Shown piece by piece: positions 1-6,133 of a stretch of 6,133 nucleotides of DNA. The stretch comes from Clostridiales bacterium (GTDB lineage Bacteria; Bacillota; Clostridia; Lachnospirales; WRAX01), in the NCBI GenBank assembly GCA_031262335.1, contig JAISHX010000185.1:1-6133 (forward strand), read 5' to 3'. Every line of letters starts with the position of its first letter. Position 1 is the stretch's first letter. Under the pieces are notes generated by a model, which did not search any database, had not been told where the DNA came from, and was given only the letters and a program-made list of their open reading frames with translations. Both the position numbers and the translations under genes were made by a program.

Positions 1-1034
1 TGGGAGTTGTCAAAGCGGACGGTTACGGGCATGGTGCCGCCGAAGTCGCAATAGCGGCAAAAGAGGCCGGTTGTTCTGCTTTTGGAGTTGCAACAGCCGA
101 AGAGGCGTTTACGCTCCGCATGTCGGGTATTAAAGATAAGATTCTTATACTCGGCACATCTTGCGAGGATTCAATTGCTCAATGTATACGACGAGGCATA
201 ACTATGACAGTTTGTTCATATGACGAAGCGCGGCTTATTAGCGAAAAAGCGGCGATTGTTCGCAGGAAGGCTGAAGTACATATAAAAGTTGATACCGGAA
301 TGAGAAGACTGGGTTTTCCGCCAAATGAAGCCGGTTTGGAAGAGGCGGTTTTATCCGTCACCCTTCCCGGCATTTGCCTGACAGGAATATTCTCACACTT
401 TGCAACGTCGGATTCGCCTGATAAATCTTATGCCTTTTATCAGGCAAACCTTTTTGAACGATTTTGCAAAGAAATGAGAGCACGCGGTTTTTATTTTAGA
501 CAGCATATTGCAAACAGCGCGGCAACAATCAGCCTACCGGAGTTTCACTATGAATATGTCCGTCCGGGGATAATTCTTTACGGCGTAACACCGTCAGATA
601 CAATCGAACTCGGTCAGAATTTTTTGCCTGCAATGTCGGTTGAAAGTAATGTTGTGTCAATCAGAAAAGTCCGGCAGAATGAATCCGTCGGATATGGACA
701 GACATTCTTTGCACAAGAAGAAAAAATAATAGCCACAATCCCTGCCGGCTACGCCGACGGACTGCCGCGTATACTGTCAAACCGCGGTCGAGTCATAATC
801 AACGGTGAATTTGCGCCTATTGTCGGCAATATTTGCATGGACATGTTTATGGCGGATATTACGAGGATACCTTCCGTAAAAATAGGTGATATTGTCACGA
901 TTGTAGGCAAAAACGGCGGCAAGAGTATTTCTATGACTGAGTTGGCGGCATTAGCCGAAACAATACCTTACGAAACGTTGTGCCGCATCGGAAACGGCTT
1001 GAGAAGCAAAAGAGAATTTTTTAAAGTCAGATAA
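1..1034 (+). CDS. alr: Alanine racemase, 5'-truncated by the window edge
   Basis: PLP-dependent cytoplasmic enzyme that interconverts L- and D-alanine, supplying D-Ala for peptidoglycan. The first full codon is at position 3 and the frame stays open to a TAA at 1032-1034, giving 343 visible residues. About 35 N-terminal residues lie outside the window, which fits the usual 370-390. The ATG at 120 is internal, because the PLP-lysine motif VVKADGYGHG lies upstream of it (Lys codon 12-14). Also visible are KVDTGMRRLGF, HIANSAA, RPGIILYG, the second catalytic base Tyr in VGYGQT (codon 693-695), IPAGYADGLPR and the substrate-pocket CMD (codons 834-842). The C-terminal segment usually reading like SxRVPR is divergent here (CRIGNGLRSKREFF), with Asn at codon 993-995 where Geobacillus Alr has Tyr354. 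mazF follows 128 bp downstream on the same strand. The family assignment is secure. Substrate preference, alanine versus a broader range such as serine, is less certain. Confidence 0.97.
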   Translation, partial: GVVKADGYGHGAAEVAIAAKEAGCSAFGVATAEEAFTLRMSGIKDKILILGTSCEDSIAQCIRRGITMTVCSYDEARLISEKAAIVRRKAEVHIKVDTGMRRLGFPPNEAGLEEAVLSVTLPGICLTGIFSHFATSDSPDKSYAFYQANLFERFCKEMRARGFYFRQHIANSAATISLPEFHYEYVRPGIILYGVTPSDTIELGQNFLPAMSVESNVVSIRKVRQNESVGYGQTFFAQEEKIIATIPAGYADGLPRILSNRGRVIINGEFAPIVGNICMDMFMADITRIPSVKIGDIVTIVGKNGGKSISMTELAALAETIPYETLCRIGNGLRSKREFFKVR

Positions 1035-1051
1035 TGAGTAGATAAATATTT

Positions 1052-1080
1052 TTGTTTTGCACAGGGTAATTGTGTATAAA
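1052..1080 (+). promoter_or_regulatory. Possible sigma-A-type promoter for mazF
   Basis: A TTGTTT hexamer (1052-1057) and a TATAAA hexamer (1075-1080) are separated by 17 bp, in the AT-rich gap between alr and mazF. The -10 matches the consensus at 5 of 6 positions, but the -35 at only about 3. If real, it gives mazF a transcript independent of alr with a leader of roughly 75 nt. A small imperfect hairpin (GGGAAC 1113-1118, loop ATAA, GTTCTC 1123-1128) would lie in that leader. This is based on pattern only. The gene may equally be read through from alr. Confidence 0.3.
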
Positions 1081-1147
1081 ACAATAGAATACGGTAATAA
1101 TTGATTACAAGAGGGAACATAAGTTCTCCACTCATTGTCTGTTAAAC

Positions 1148-1152
1148 GGAGG
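1148..1152 (+). promoter_or_regulatory. Ribosome binding site fixing the GTG start of mazF
   Basis: A consensus GGAGG lies 10 nt upstream of the GTG at 1163-1165. It supports the non-ATG start, which also gives the N-terminus ([15 protein letters not shown]) expected for the EndoA family. Confidence 0.85.
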
Positions 1153-1162
1153 TTGAAGAAAC

Positions 1163-1510
1163 GTGTTAGTAAAGAGAGGCGACATATTTTATGCTGACTT
1201 AAGCCCTGTCGTTGGTAGTGAACAAGGCGGCGTCCGTCCCGTTCTTATTATACAAAACGACGTTGGCAACAAGTACAGTCCAACAATTATATGCGCGGCA
1301 ATAACGTCGCAAATAAACAAGGCAAAACTGCCGACTCATATTGAGATTGATTCATATAGAAATACGCTTGTAAAGGATTCTGTTGTTCTGCTTGAGCAGG
1401 TGCGTACAGTTGACAAAAGAAGGCTCCGCGAAAAAATCTGCCACTTGGACGACAACCTTATGGAACGCGTTGACAAAGCACTGCTTGTAAGTTTCGGTCT
1501 TAGTTCCTGA
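1163..1510 (+). CDS. mazF: MazF/EndoA (PemK-family) mRNA interferase toxin
   Basis: A sequence-specific endoribonuclease that acts as a homodimer in the cytoplasm and cuts single-stranded mRNA. The 115-residue product is close in length and sequence to Bacillus NdoA/EndoA (116 aa). It carries the N-terminal VKRGD and [13 protein letters not shown] loop, then [20 protein letters not shown] and LLEQVRT. The residues important in the Bacillus enzyme appear conserved: Arg25, Thr48 and Gln79. The family is a small SH3-like beta barrel without a signal peptide. The start is GTG with a GGAGG 10 nt upstream, and the stop is TGA at 1508-1510. In Bacillus the order is alr-ndoAI-ndoA, with the antitoxin gene directly before the toxin. 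Here only 128 bp separate alr from mazF and no antitoxin frame exists in them. The reading frame is intact with no sign of decay, so the toxin is presumably restrained by an antitoxin elsewhere, by low expression, or by another partner. Confidence 0.96.
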   Translation: MLVKRGDIFYADLSPVVGSEQGGVRPVLIIQNDVGNKYSPTIICAAITSQINKAKLPTHIEIDSYRNTLVKDSVVLLEQVRTVDKRRLREKICHLDDNLMERVDKALLVSFGLSS

Positions 1511-1535
1511 AAATACATAGCGTTGCTTGCCGATG

Positions 1536-1571
1536 CAAACCCCCCTTACCTTTTTCGGTAAGGGGGGTTTG
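1536..1571. terminator. Bidirectional hairpin terminator between convergent genes
   Basis: A perfect 15-bp inverted repeat (CAAACCCCCCTTACC at 1536-1550, its complement at 1557-1571) encloses a 6-nt loop, TTTTTC. It lies 25 nt after the mazF stop and 12 nt beyond the permease stop, so it can end both convergent transcripts. The stem has six consecutive G:C pairs. The U-tract is short: only TTT, within the stem base, follows the G run on either strand. It is therefore an unusually strong stem with a weak tail. It could also protect mRNA 3' ends. Confidence 0.85.
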
Positions 1572-1583
1572 AATTACAGCACC

Positions 1584-2996
1584 TTATTCGTATCTAAGCG
1601 CGTTAAGCGCACTCAGCTTTGTTGCTCTCCTTGCGGGGAAATAACCCGCCAAAAGACCTACCAACGATGAAATCGCCAACGATAATAAAACGAGCCACGG
1701 CGGAATAACCGAAAGCTTCATTCCTCCCCCGCCAGAACCGCCAAACATTCCCGAAAGTGCGGAAATCTGAAGATTATTCATTAGGTAGGACACCAAAAAG
1801 CTTAGCGAAACACCTAAAATGCCTCCCAAAAGTCCAATCATTGCGGCTTCTGCAAGGAACAATTTTTTTATATCTCCCAAAGACGCGCCGATAACTTTCA
1901 TTACGCCGATTTCTTTGGTTCGTTCATAAATTGACATAATAAGAGTATTTGCAATACCTATAGCTGCAATAATAACAGAAATCCCGCCGATACCCGTTAA
2001 GGCAATCTGTAACATTCCCATAAATCTACGCATGGGTTGTACAAATTCTACCGGATTATAAATATATTCAAAATTGTATTTTGCAAGTTCTGCGGCGACA
2101 GCTTCAACATCGTCAAGACTTTTGCACTTTACAAGCGCACGCGGATAACCGTTTGTTTTTGTTTGTGTACGCCCTTGCTGTGATTTTTGCAGCCACTTCA
2201 TATATTCTTCGTTTATTTTATTGACGGTTGCAACGTCCATAAAGCAGTATTGCGCACCTTCATAGCCTACACTGCCGTCCATAATTCCAACACCCTGTAC
2301 ATTAAACGCTTTGAACGGCTCAACAGTTTGCTGAGTTGTCTCGTCATACGCGCCGCCTTCATCCGGATACAATTCCTCTGAGCCGCCGCTTGTTTGCTTA
2401 GGCTCAATAAATGAATAATCCGGAGAAAATTTTATTTTATCTTTTAATACATCTACATTAATCTTTTTTTCCTGCTGACTTACAAGTCCGCGCCAATTTC
2501 GCCGTCCTTGTTCCTGCTGACTTAAAAACTGTGCCGGAATTTCCGACCCGAACACAACACCATACGGTTCCGATGAATCCGGCAGTCTGCCGTCAAGGAG
2601 TTTGTAACCGAATTTATCAATAACAGATAAATCCATTCCCATAACCTGAAAGCTGGCAACGTATCTGCCGCTCATTGCGTACATATAAAGGTCAATAGAG
2701 GGAGTAACCGCCTCAACGCCGTTAATTTGGCTGATTTCTTTGATTTTTTCATCGTCAAGAATAACCGCGTCTTTTGTTTGACTTTGATACCCGCTCCAGT
2801 TACTTATTTCTATGCGCGTAACATTATCCATTTGTGCAATTTGAGAATCAAAGCTCATACTTATGCCAAGTCCGATTGACGACATAACGATAATTGCTGT
2901 TGCGCCTATTACAACACTAAGCACGGTCAGGAATGTACGCAGTTTGCGCCTCATTAGGTTTTGCAACGCCATTTTAAGAACGTCTGTGTTACTCAT
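1584..2996 (-). CDS. MacB/FtsX-type ABC transporter permease
   Basis: Membrane subunit of a type VII (MacB-like) ABC system, 470 residues. The topology is the FtsX four-helix plan: TM1 about residues 21-46, a large extracytoplasmic MacB-PCD-like domain about 50-325, then TM2 about 330-355, TM3 about 382-405 and TM4 about 432-455. Family hallmarks are RRKLRTFLTVLSVVIG at the start, ERTKEIGVMKVIGAS (358-372, the coupling segment facing the ATPase) and the C-terminal PARRATKLSALNALRYE. A Gly-rich outer loop (about 415-426) joins TM3 and TM4. The periplasmic-type domain contains a repeated SQQE element. The ATG at 2996 overlaps the stop of the upstream anchored Ig-like protein by 8 bp (ATGAGTAA), with an AAAGG 11 nt before the start, so translation is probably coupled. 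It is the last gene of the unit before the terminator. Such systems move no substrate through the membrane centre but transmit force to extracellular partners. The substrate here is unknown. Confidence 0.93.
   Translation of the reverse strand: MSNTDVLKMALQNLMRRKLRTFLTVLSVVIGATAIIVMSSIGLGISMSFDSQIAQMDNVTRIEISNWSGYQSQTKDAVILDDEKIKEISQINGVEAVTPSIDLYMYAMSGRYVASFQVMGMDLSVIDKFGYKLLDGRLPDSSEPYGVVFGSEIPAQFLSQQEQGRRNWRGLVSQQEKKINVDVLKDKIKFSPDYSFIEPKQTSGGSEELYPDEGGAYDETTQQTVEPFKAFNVQGVGIMDGSVGYEGAQYCFMDVATVNKINEEYMKWLQKSQQGRTQTKTNGYPRALVKCKSLDDVEAVAAELAKYNFEYIYNPVEFVQPMRRFMGMLQIALTGIGGISVIIAAIGIANTLIMSIYERTKEIGVMKVIGASLGDIKKLFLAEAAMIGLLGGILGVSLSFLVSYLMNNLQISALSGMFGGSGGGGMKLSVIPPWLVLLSLAISSLVGLLAGYFPARRATKLSALNALRYE
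2469..2524 (-). repeat. 14-bp direct repeat inside the permease gene (SQQE)
   Basis: TTCCTGCTGACTTA occurs at 2469-2482 and again at 2511-2524 (+ strand). The copies are exactly 42 bp apart and so in the same frame, encoding the two SQQE elements at about residues 159-162 and 173-176 of the permease's extracellular domain. The remaining spacer is only weakly similar between copies. Confidence 0.6.
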
Positions 2997-5541
2997 CTAA
3001 ATCAAAACCTTTCTTCTTCCTAACGCGTCTAATAGCAATAACCGCGCCTGATGCGCCTCCCACAACCACAATTCCTGCGATAACATAAACCCAAACCGGA
3101 ATTTTCTTAAAGAACCCTTTGACTTTCCCTGAAATTGTTGTCGGCTCCTCTTCAACAAATCCCATTCCGTCATCAATCAACATGCCGCCGTTGTCAATAA
3201 ACATACCGCCGTCTGAAAATCCTGCATCGGTTTGCGCAGCAACTACCTCAACGTCAAAAACTTGTTCGTCAACTTCGCGTTTTCCGGTGTCAAGGTCATA
3301 CGAAACTATAACTTTAAGTTTGTGCATACCTACATCAACGCCATAAAAGTTGCCGTCATAGTAATTATATGCTCCCGATGCCATATTCCCGATAATTACT
3401 TCCGTACCGGCAAGGTCAAAGCCTTCGCCTTCAAGAGTGACTTTCATATTATACAATGTAACTCTGCCTGTGTTCTGAAGGCTGAAATTCAAATAATTCA
3501 TGTCGTTTTGCATAACTATTGAAGGCAAGTTCACTGTTCCTATTTCAAGCTTCGCTTCTTGAGCCACCGTAACGCCGACTTCTTCATCTTGAGTTATTGC
3601 ATTGCCTTCTTCATCTTCATATTCAAAATGCACGGCAATAATGTGATTTTTCGCCGCCGCTGAAAGAATACTGTACATACGGAGTGTTTTTTCATATGTT
3701 GCACCCGGGGCAATCGAATCAATATACATTGTGTTGCTTGCGCCGACGGTTGAAAACGTATTGCCTTTGTTGTCTGTTGACGTAGGACTTGAAAGCGTGA
3801 CTTTTATATTGCTTATTGTTTTTGTATGGTGGGTATTTTTAAACTGAAGATAAAGGTCAAATTCCTGTCCGGCAAGCACTATGCTCGGAGTTTCAGGGTC
3901 TGAAGATGTAACTTTGTAATCACTTATTATAATTTTGGGAACACTTTTATTGTTTTCTGTTTCTTCTTTTTCTTCATCAAGCTCAGAATTATTAATATTC
4001 GCGGAACTGTACTGTGAAAATTCATTTTTAACCGCAACGCCGTCTTTTCTGCCTGCTTCATATGAAAAATCAAACTGAATCACATGATTTTTAGATTGTG
4101 CGTCACTTGTCGGAGCAAACATGAAATTCATTTCCACGGTTTCTCCGACTTTTATAATATCTTTCTGCACAACTGACGCCGATTTCGGAACAACGCCCGC
4201 TTCGGGCGCGGCAGTAACTTTTAAATATTTTGCATCCGCTTTACCGTCATTGCGTACTTTTACTGCAATACCGAAATTTTGTCCGACATCATACTGCCCT
4301 TGCGGTGAAGAAATAGATACAACCGAAATATTTGCAAGTGCGTCGGTATCATCTTCGGCATTTTCATTTGCAATGCTGACAGAAAAGTCAACATTAGCGG
4401 CAACAGCACCGCCTTTATAATCAACGCCCGCAACAGAAAATTTAAGAGGATAAGCTCCTGCCGCTTTTTTTGCCGCTCCAAGCGAAAAAGAAAATTCCGC
4501 TGCCGATTTTGCCTTAATATCACCAATCATGATTGTTGATGATGAATTTGCCGCAGTTATTCCATCAGTAGTAAGTCCCGTAATCGAAACCTGAACATAT
4601 CTCGCGTCTGTTTCGGTTAAATTATGAACTTTTGCCTTTATGGTAAAGTTCTCTCCGTTTTTTATATTATCGCTTGATGTTTGAAAATCACTTATTGTTA
4701 AAATTGCGGGTTGCGGCTCCGGAGTAGGTTCTGATTTTTCTGCCGTGTCAACCGAAATATACAAACTAACGCTTCCGTTGAATTTATCGCCGTAAGCGTT
4801 GGAATAGCTATAATTTACAGGAATTTCATCTTTGAATGATTCAATATCTTTATCAGGTGTAACTTTGAAATATATTGTATTTTTTGAGTGCGGACGAATT
4901 GAAAATTTTGATGTATCGTACTCAAATGAGAAATTTTTTGAAACTATTTTTTCAAAAGAGAAATCATTTACCGCAAAATCAGATGTATTTTCCAACGTAA
5001 CAGGTATAACGCTGACAAGTCCGCGTGACGCAGCCACATAAGAGAGTGTTTCGGTTTGCTGTAAAACAGGTACTTGCGACGGACGCGGCGAAGGCGTCGG
5101 TTTTACTTTCAGGTCAAAATCAACGGTTATTTCCTGCTGATAATCGGTACCTTCAATTGTGTAGTATGCAATTGCTCTTGAATAACCTCCCGATGTACGA
5201 CCTGACGCATTTGTTACAACCGCAAGTTCTGTCGAGCGTCCTTTTTTAAGTCCGCTGCTTATTACTTCCGAATTTTGCAAATAGAAATTAGCCGAAATTG
5301 TACCTGTTCCCAAAGAATCTATGTACAATTCCTCAATATCTTTCCCCGATATATTTTTTAATGTGAGCAGACCGCCCGCGTCTTCTTCATCTTCTATTAA
5401 GATAGTTCCGCCTTCAAGAGCAAGCGCACTGCCAATTGCAACACCTTCAGTTGGCGTTTCCGCCGCACTCACACATATTGCGGGAAAAACCACAACCGCA
5501 AAAACAAACAAAAAACTAAACACTTTCTTTAACTTCCGCAT
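2989..5541 (-). CDS. Exported multi-Ig (CARDB/COG1361-like) protein with C-terminal membrane anchor
   Basis: An 850-residue protein, predicted type I membrane topology. The signal peptide is MRKLKK plus a hydrophobic stretch ending VSA/A (cleavage near 26-27). Next come about six beta-rich modules of 100-125 residues, at roughly 33-145, 164-265, 279-391, 402-515, 535-660 and 663-767. Modules 3-6 share the pattern hydrophobic-start, VxNxG or FKNT-type strand, then IxPGxTxE-type edge, as in CARDB/NEW3 domains. Linkers are Pro-rich (KPTPSPRPS, EPTPEPQP), acidic (about 517-534) and Gly/Asp/Met-rich (771-799). A single helix (about 816-837) followed by RRVRKKKGFDLDE anchors it with the tail inside. 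The start at 5541 is chosen for its AAAGGAG 7 nt upstream; in-frame ATGs at 5559 and 5580 lack a ribosome site. It overlaps the ATPase gene by 26 bp and the permease gene by 8 bp. Its exact function is unknown; an adaptor, binding or surface role for the ABC pair is inferred. Confidence 0.88.
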   Translation of the reverse strand: MRKLKKVFSFLFVFAVVVFPAICVSAAETPTEGVAIGSALALEGGTILIEDEEDAGGLLTLKNISGKDIEELYIDSLGTGTISANFYLQNSEVISSGLKKGRSTELAVVTNASGRTSGGYSRAIAYYTIEGTDYQQEITVDFDLKVKPTPSPRPSQVPVLQQTETLSYVAASRGLVSVIPVTLENTSDFAVNDFSFEKIVSKNFSFEYDTSKFSIRPHSKNTIYFKVTPDKDIESFKDEIPVNYSYSNAYGDKFNGSVSLYISVDTAEKSEPTPEPQPAILTISDFQTSSDNIKNGENFTIKAKVHNLTETDARYVQVSITGLTTDGITAANSSSTIMIGDIKAKSAAEFSFSLGAAKKAAGAYPLKFSVAGVDYKGGAVAANVDFSVSIANENAEDDTDALANISVVSISSPQGQYDVGQNFGIAVKVRNDGKADAKYLKVTAAPEAGVVPKSASVVQKDIIKVGETVEMNFMFAPTSDAQSKNHVIQFDFSYEAGRKDGVAVKNEFSQYSSANINNSELDEEKEETENNKSVPKIIISDYKVTSSDPETPSIVLAGQEFDLYLQFKNTHHTKTISNIKVTLSSPTSTDNKGNTFSTVGASNTMYIDSIAPGATYEKTLRMYSILSAAAKNHIIAVHFEYEDEEGNAITQDEEVGVTVAQEAKLEIGTVNLPSIVMQNDMNYLNFSLQNTGRVTLYNMKVTLEGEGFDLAGTEVIIGNMASGAYNYYDGNFYGVDVGMHKLKVIVSYDLDTGKREVDEQVFDVEVVAAQTDAGFSDGGMFIDNGGMLIDDGMGFVEEEPTTISGKVKGFFKKIPVWVYVIAGIVVVGGASGAVIAIRRVRKKKGFDLDE
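3173..3214 (-). repeat. Tandem 21-bp duplication in the juxtamembrane linker
   Basis: Two adjacent 21-bp units (3173-3193 and 3194-3214) match at 17 of 21 positions. They encode the repeated heptapeptide pattern GGM-F/L-ID-N/D just before the membrane anchor of the Ig-like protein. This suggests a recent in-frame expansion of the flexible stalk. Confidence 0.65.
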
Positions 5542-6133
5542 GAACAAACTCCTTTTCATTATTATTATTTTTGACAACATCCTCTATTTTTTCAATTACC
5601 CCGTCCCGAATATGAATAACCCTGTCGGCATATTCGGCAATTTCAAGGTTATGCGTGACGATAATCAAAGTCTGCTCGTGCATCTTTGCTAATCCGGTAA
5701 TAAGCTCCATCATTTCAATTGTCGTTTTGGAATCAAGATTACCGGTTGGCTCGTCCGCAAAAATGATTTGAGGATTGTGTACATAAGCACGAGCAATTGA
5801 CACTCTTTGCTGTTGCCCGCCGCTCATTTCATTTGGTTTATGCTTTGCCCTTTTACCAAGCCCGACAGAGTTAAGAGCGTCAAATGCAAGTTTTTTTCTT
5901 TTACGGCGCGACGTCCTTCTGAATATTAGAGGAAGCATAACATTCTCAAGAGCAGTAAGAGTTGCTATAAGGTTATAAGACTGGAAAACAAAACCTATGT
6001 AATCCCGCCTGAATATAGCAAGTTTTTTTTCATTCATTTTATCAACACGCACTTTGCCGAAAAAGGTAATCGTACCTTTTGTAGGTTTTTCAAGTCCCGC
6101 CATCATATTAAGCAACGTTGATTTGCCGGAGCC
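5516..6133 (-). CDS. ABC transporter ATP-binding protein (MacB/LolD class), N-terminus outside the window
   Basis: Cytoplasmic nucleotide-binding subunit that powers the downstream permease. 205 residues are visible, ending at TAG (5516-5518). The window edge cuts inside the Walker A motif: the first visible codons read GSGKSTLLNMMAGLEKP. The missing part is therefore the first 40 or so residues, and the TTG at 6115 is not a start. Next are the Q-loop VFQSYNL, the signature MSGGQQQR (Met replacing the usual Leu), RVSIARA, Walker B IIFADEP, D-loop TGNLDS and the H-loop THN. The order and the TGNLD and IGFVFQ wording are those of the MacB/LolD/FtsE group (COG1136). A short polar tail after about VIEKIEDV contains four consecutive Asn encoded by an AAT repeat. 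The stop lies 26 bp inside the following Ig-like gene. The operon promoter must be beyond the right edge. Confidence 0.95.
   Translation of the reverse strand, partial: GSGKSTLLNMMAGLEKPTKGTITFFGKVRVDKMNEKKLAIFRRDYIGFVFQSYNLIATLTALENVMLPLIFRRTSRRKRKKLAFDALNSVGLGKRAKHKPNEMSGGQQQRVSIARAYVHNPQIIFADEPTGNLDSKTTIEMMELITGLAKMHEQTLIIVTHNLEIAEYADRVIHIRDGVIEKIEDVVKNNNNEKEFVHAEVKESV
5549..5555 (-). promoter_or_regulatory. Ribosome binding site deciding the start of the Ig-like protein
   Basis: AAAGGAG on the - strand lies 7 nt upstream of the ATG at 5541-5539, inside the end of the ATPase gene. Using this start gives a clean signal peptide (MRKLKK plus hydrophobic core). The longer alternatives from 5559 or 5580 would place the ribosome site inside the coding region and add residues before the charged n-region. 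Confidence 0.85.
5558..5569 (-). repeat. (AAT)4 trinucleotide run at the ATPase 3' end
   Basis: Four ATT units on the + strand, read as AAT AAT AAT AAT (four Asn) in the ATPase frame. They lie directly upstream of the ribosome site for the next gene. The unit length is three, so copy changes would not shift the ATPase frame. Confidence 0.7.

Noticed and set aside
120..1034. alr starting at the internal ATG at 120
   Set aside because: The frame is open to the window edge and carries the PLP-lysine motif VVKADGYGHG upstream of this ATG, so the true start is outside the window.
1072..1104. Tiny GTG-started frame in the alr-mazF gap as an antitoxin remnant
   Set aside because: It is only ten codons long, has no ribosome site, and bears no resemblance to the AbrB/MazE or RHH folds.
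4260..4526. 88-codon frame on the - strand inside the Ig-like gene
   Set aside because: It overlaps the real gene in another frame, is rich in Leu, Arg and Lys without domain character, and has no reason to be translated.
5542..5580. Upstream ATG starts (5580, 5559) for the Ig-like protein
   Set aside because: Neither has a ribosome site, while the ATG at 5541 has AAAGGAG at 7 nt and gives a standard signal peptide.
5321..5692. 123-codon open frame on the + strand
   Set aside because: It is antisense to two well-supported genes and matches no recognisable family. It is a shadow frame in low-complexity, Lys/Asn/Ser-rich coding sequence.
6113..6115. TTG as the start codon of the ABC ATPase
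   Set aside because: The codons before it encode GSGKST of Walker A, which must be part of the protein.
1..6133. CRISPR array, tRNA/rRNA genes, insertion sequences or attachment sites
   Set aside because: No regularly spaced repeats, tRNA-like cloverleaf, transposase frame or terminal inverted repeats were seen. The only strong inverted repeat is the terminator.

Overview
The window looks like chromosomal DNA from a low-to-moderate-GC Firmicute, probably a clostridial-type anaerobe. Three things point that way: an alanine racemase gene followed by an EndoA/NdoA-type mazF (an arrangement typical of Firmicutes), strong GGAGG/AAGGAG ribosome sites, and a Gram-positive-style exported protein with a single C-terminal anchor. 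Species cannot be named from the sequence alone.

Positions 1-1510 (+ strand): the 3' nine-tenths of alr (alanine racemase, D-alanine supply for peptidoglycan), a 128-bp gap, then a complete mazF with a GTG start. The mazE/ndoAI antitoxin gene that separates these two genes in Bacillus is absent, and the gap contains no substitute reading frame. Positions 1511-1583 hold the convergent junction, with a perfect 15-bp stem terminator that can serve both directions.

Positions 1584-6133 (- strand, transcribed right to left): a tightly packed three-gene unit. It consists of a MacB/LolD-class ABC ATPase (5' end outside the window, cut inside the Walker A motif), a large secreted and membrane-anchored protein built of about six Ig-like (CARDB/COG1361-like) beta domains, and a MacB/FtsX-type permease. 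The genes overlap by 26 bp and 8 bp, so they are almost certainly co-transcribed and translationally coupled. The likely picture is an ATPase-driven FtsX-fold permease working with an extracellular multi-Ig partner. That partner occupies the genetic position where a membrane-fusion protein or other adaptor often sits. The substrate is unknown.

The points most worth a second look are the antitoxin-less mazF, the multi-Ig protein built into a MacB-like ABC operon, and the altered C-terminal active-site segment of the racemase.
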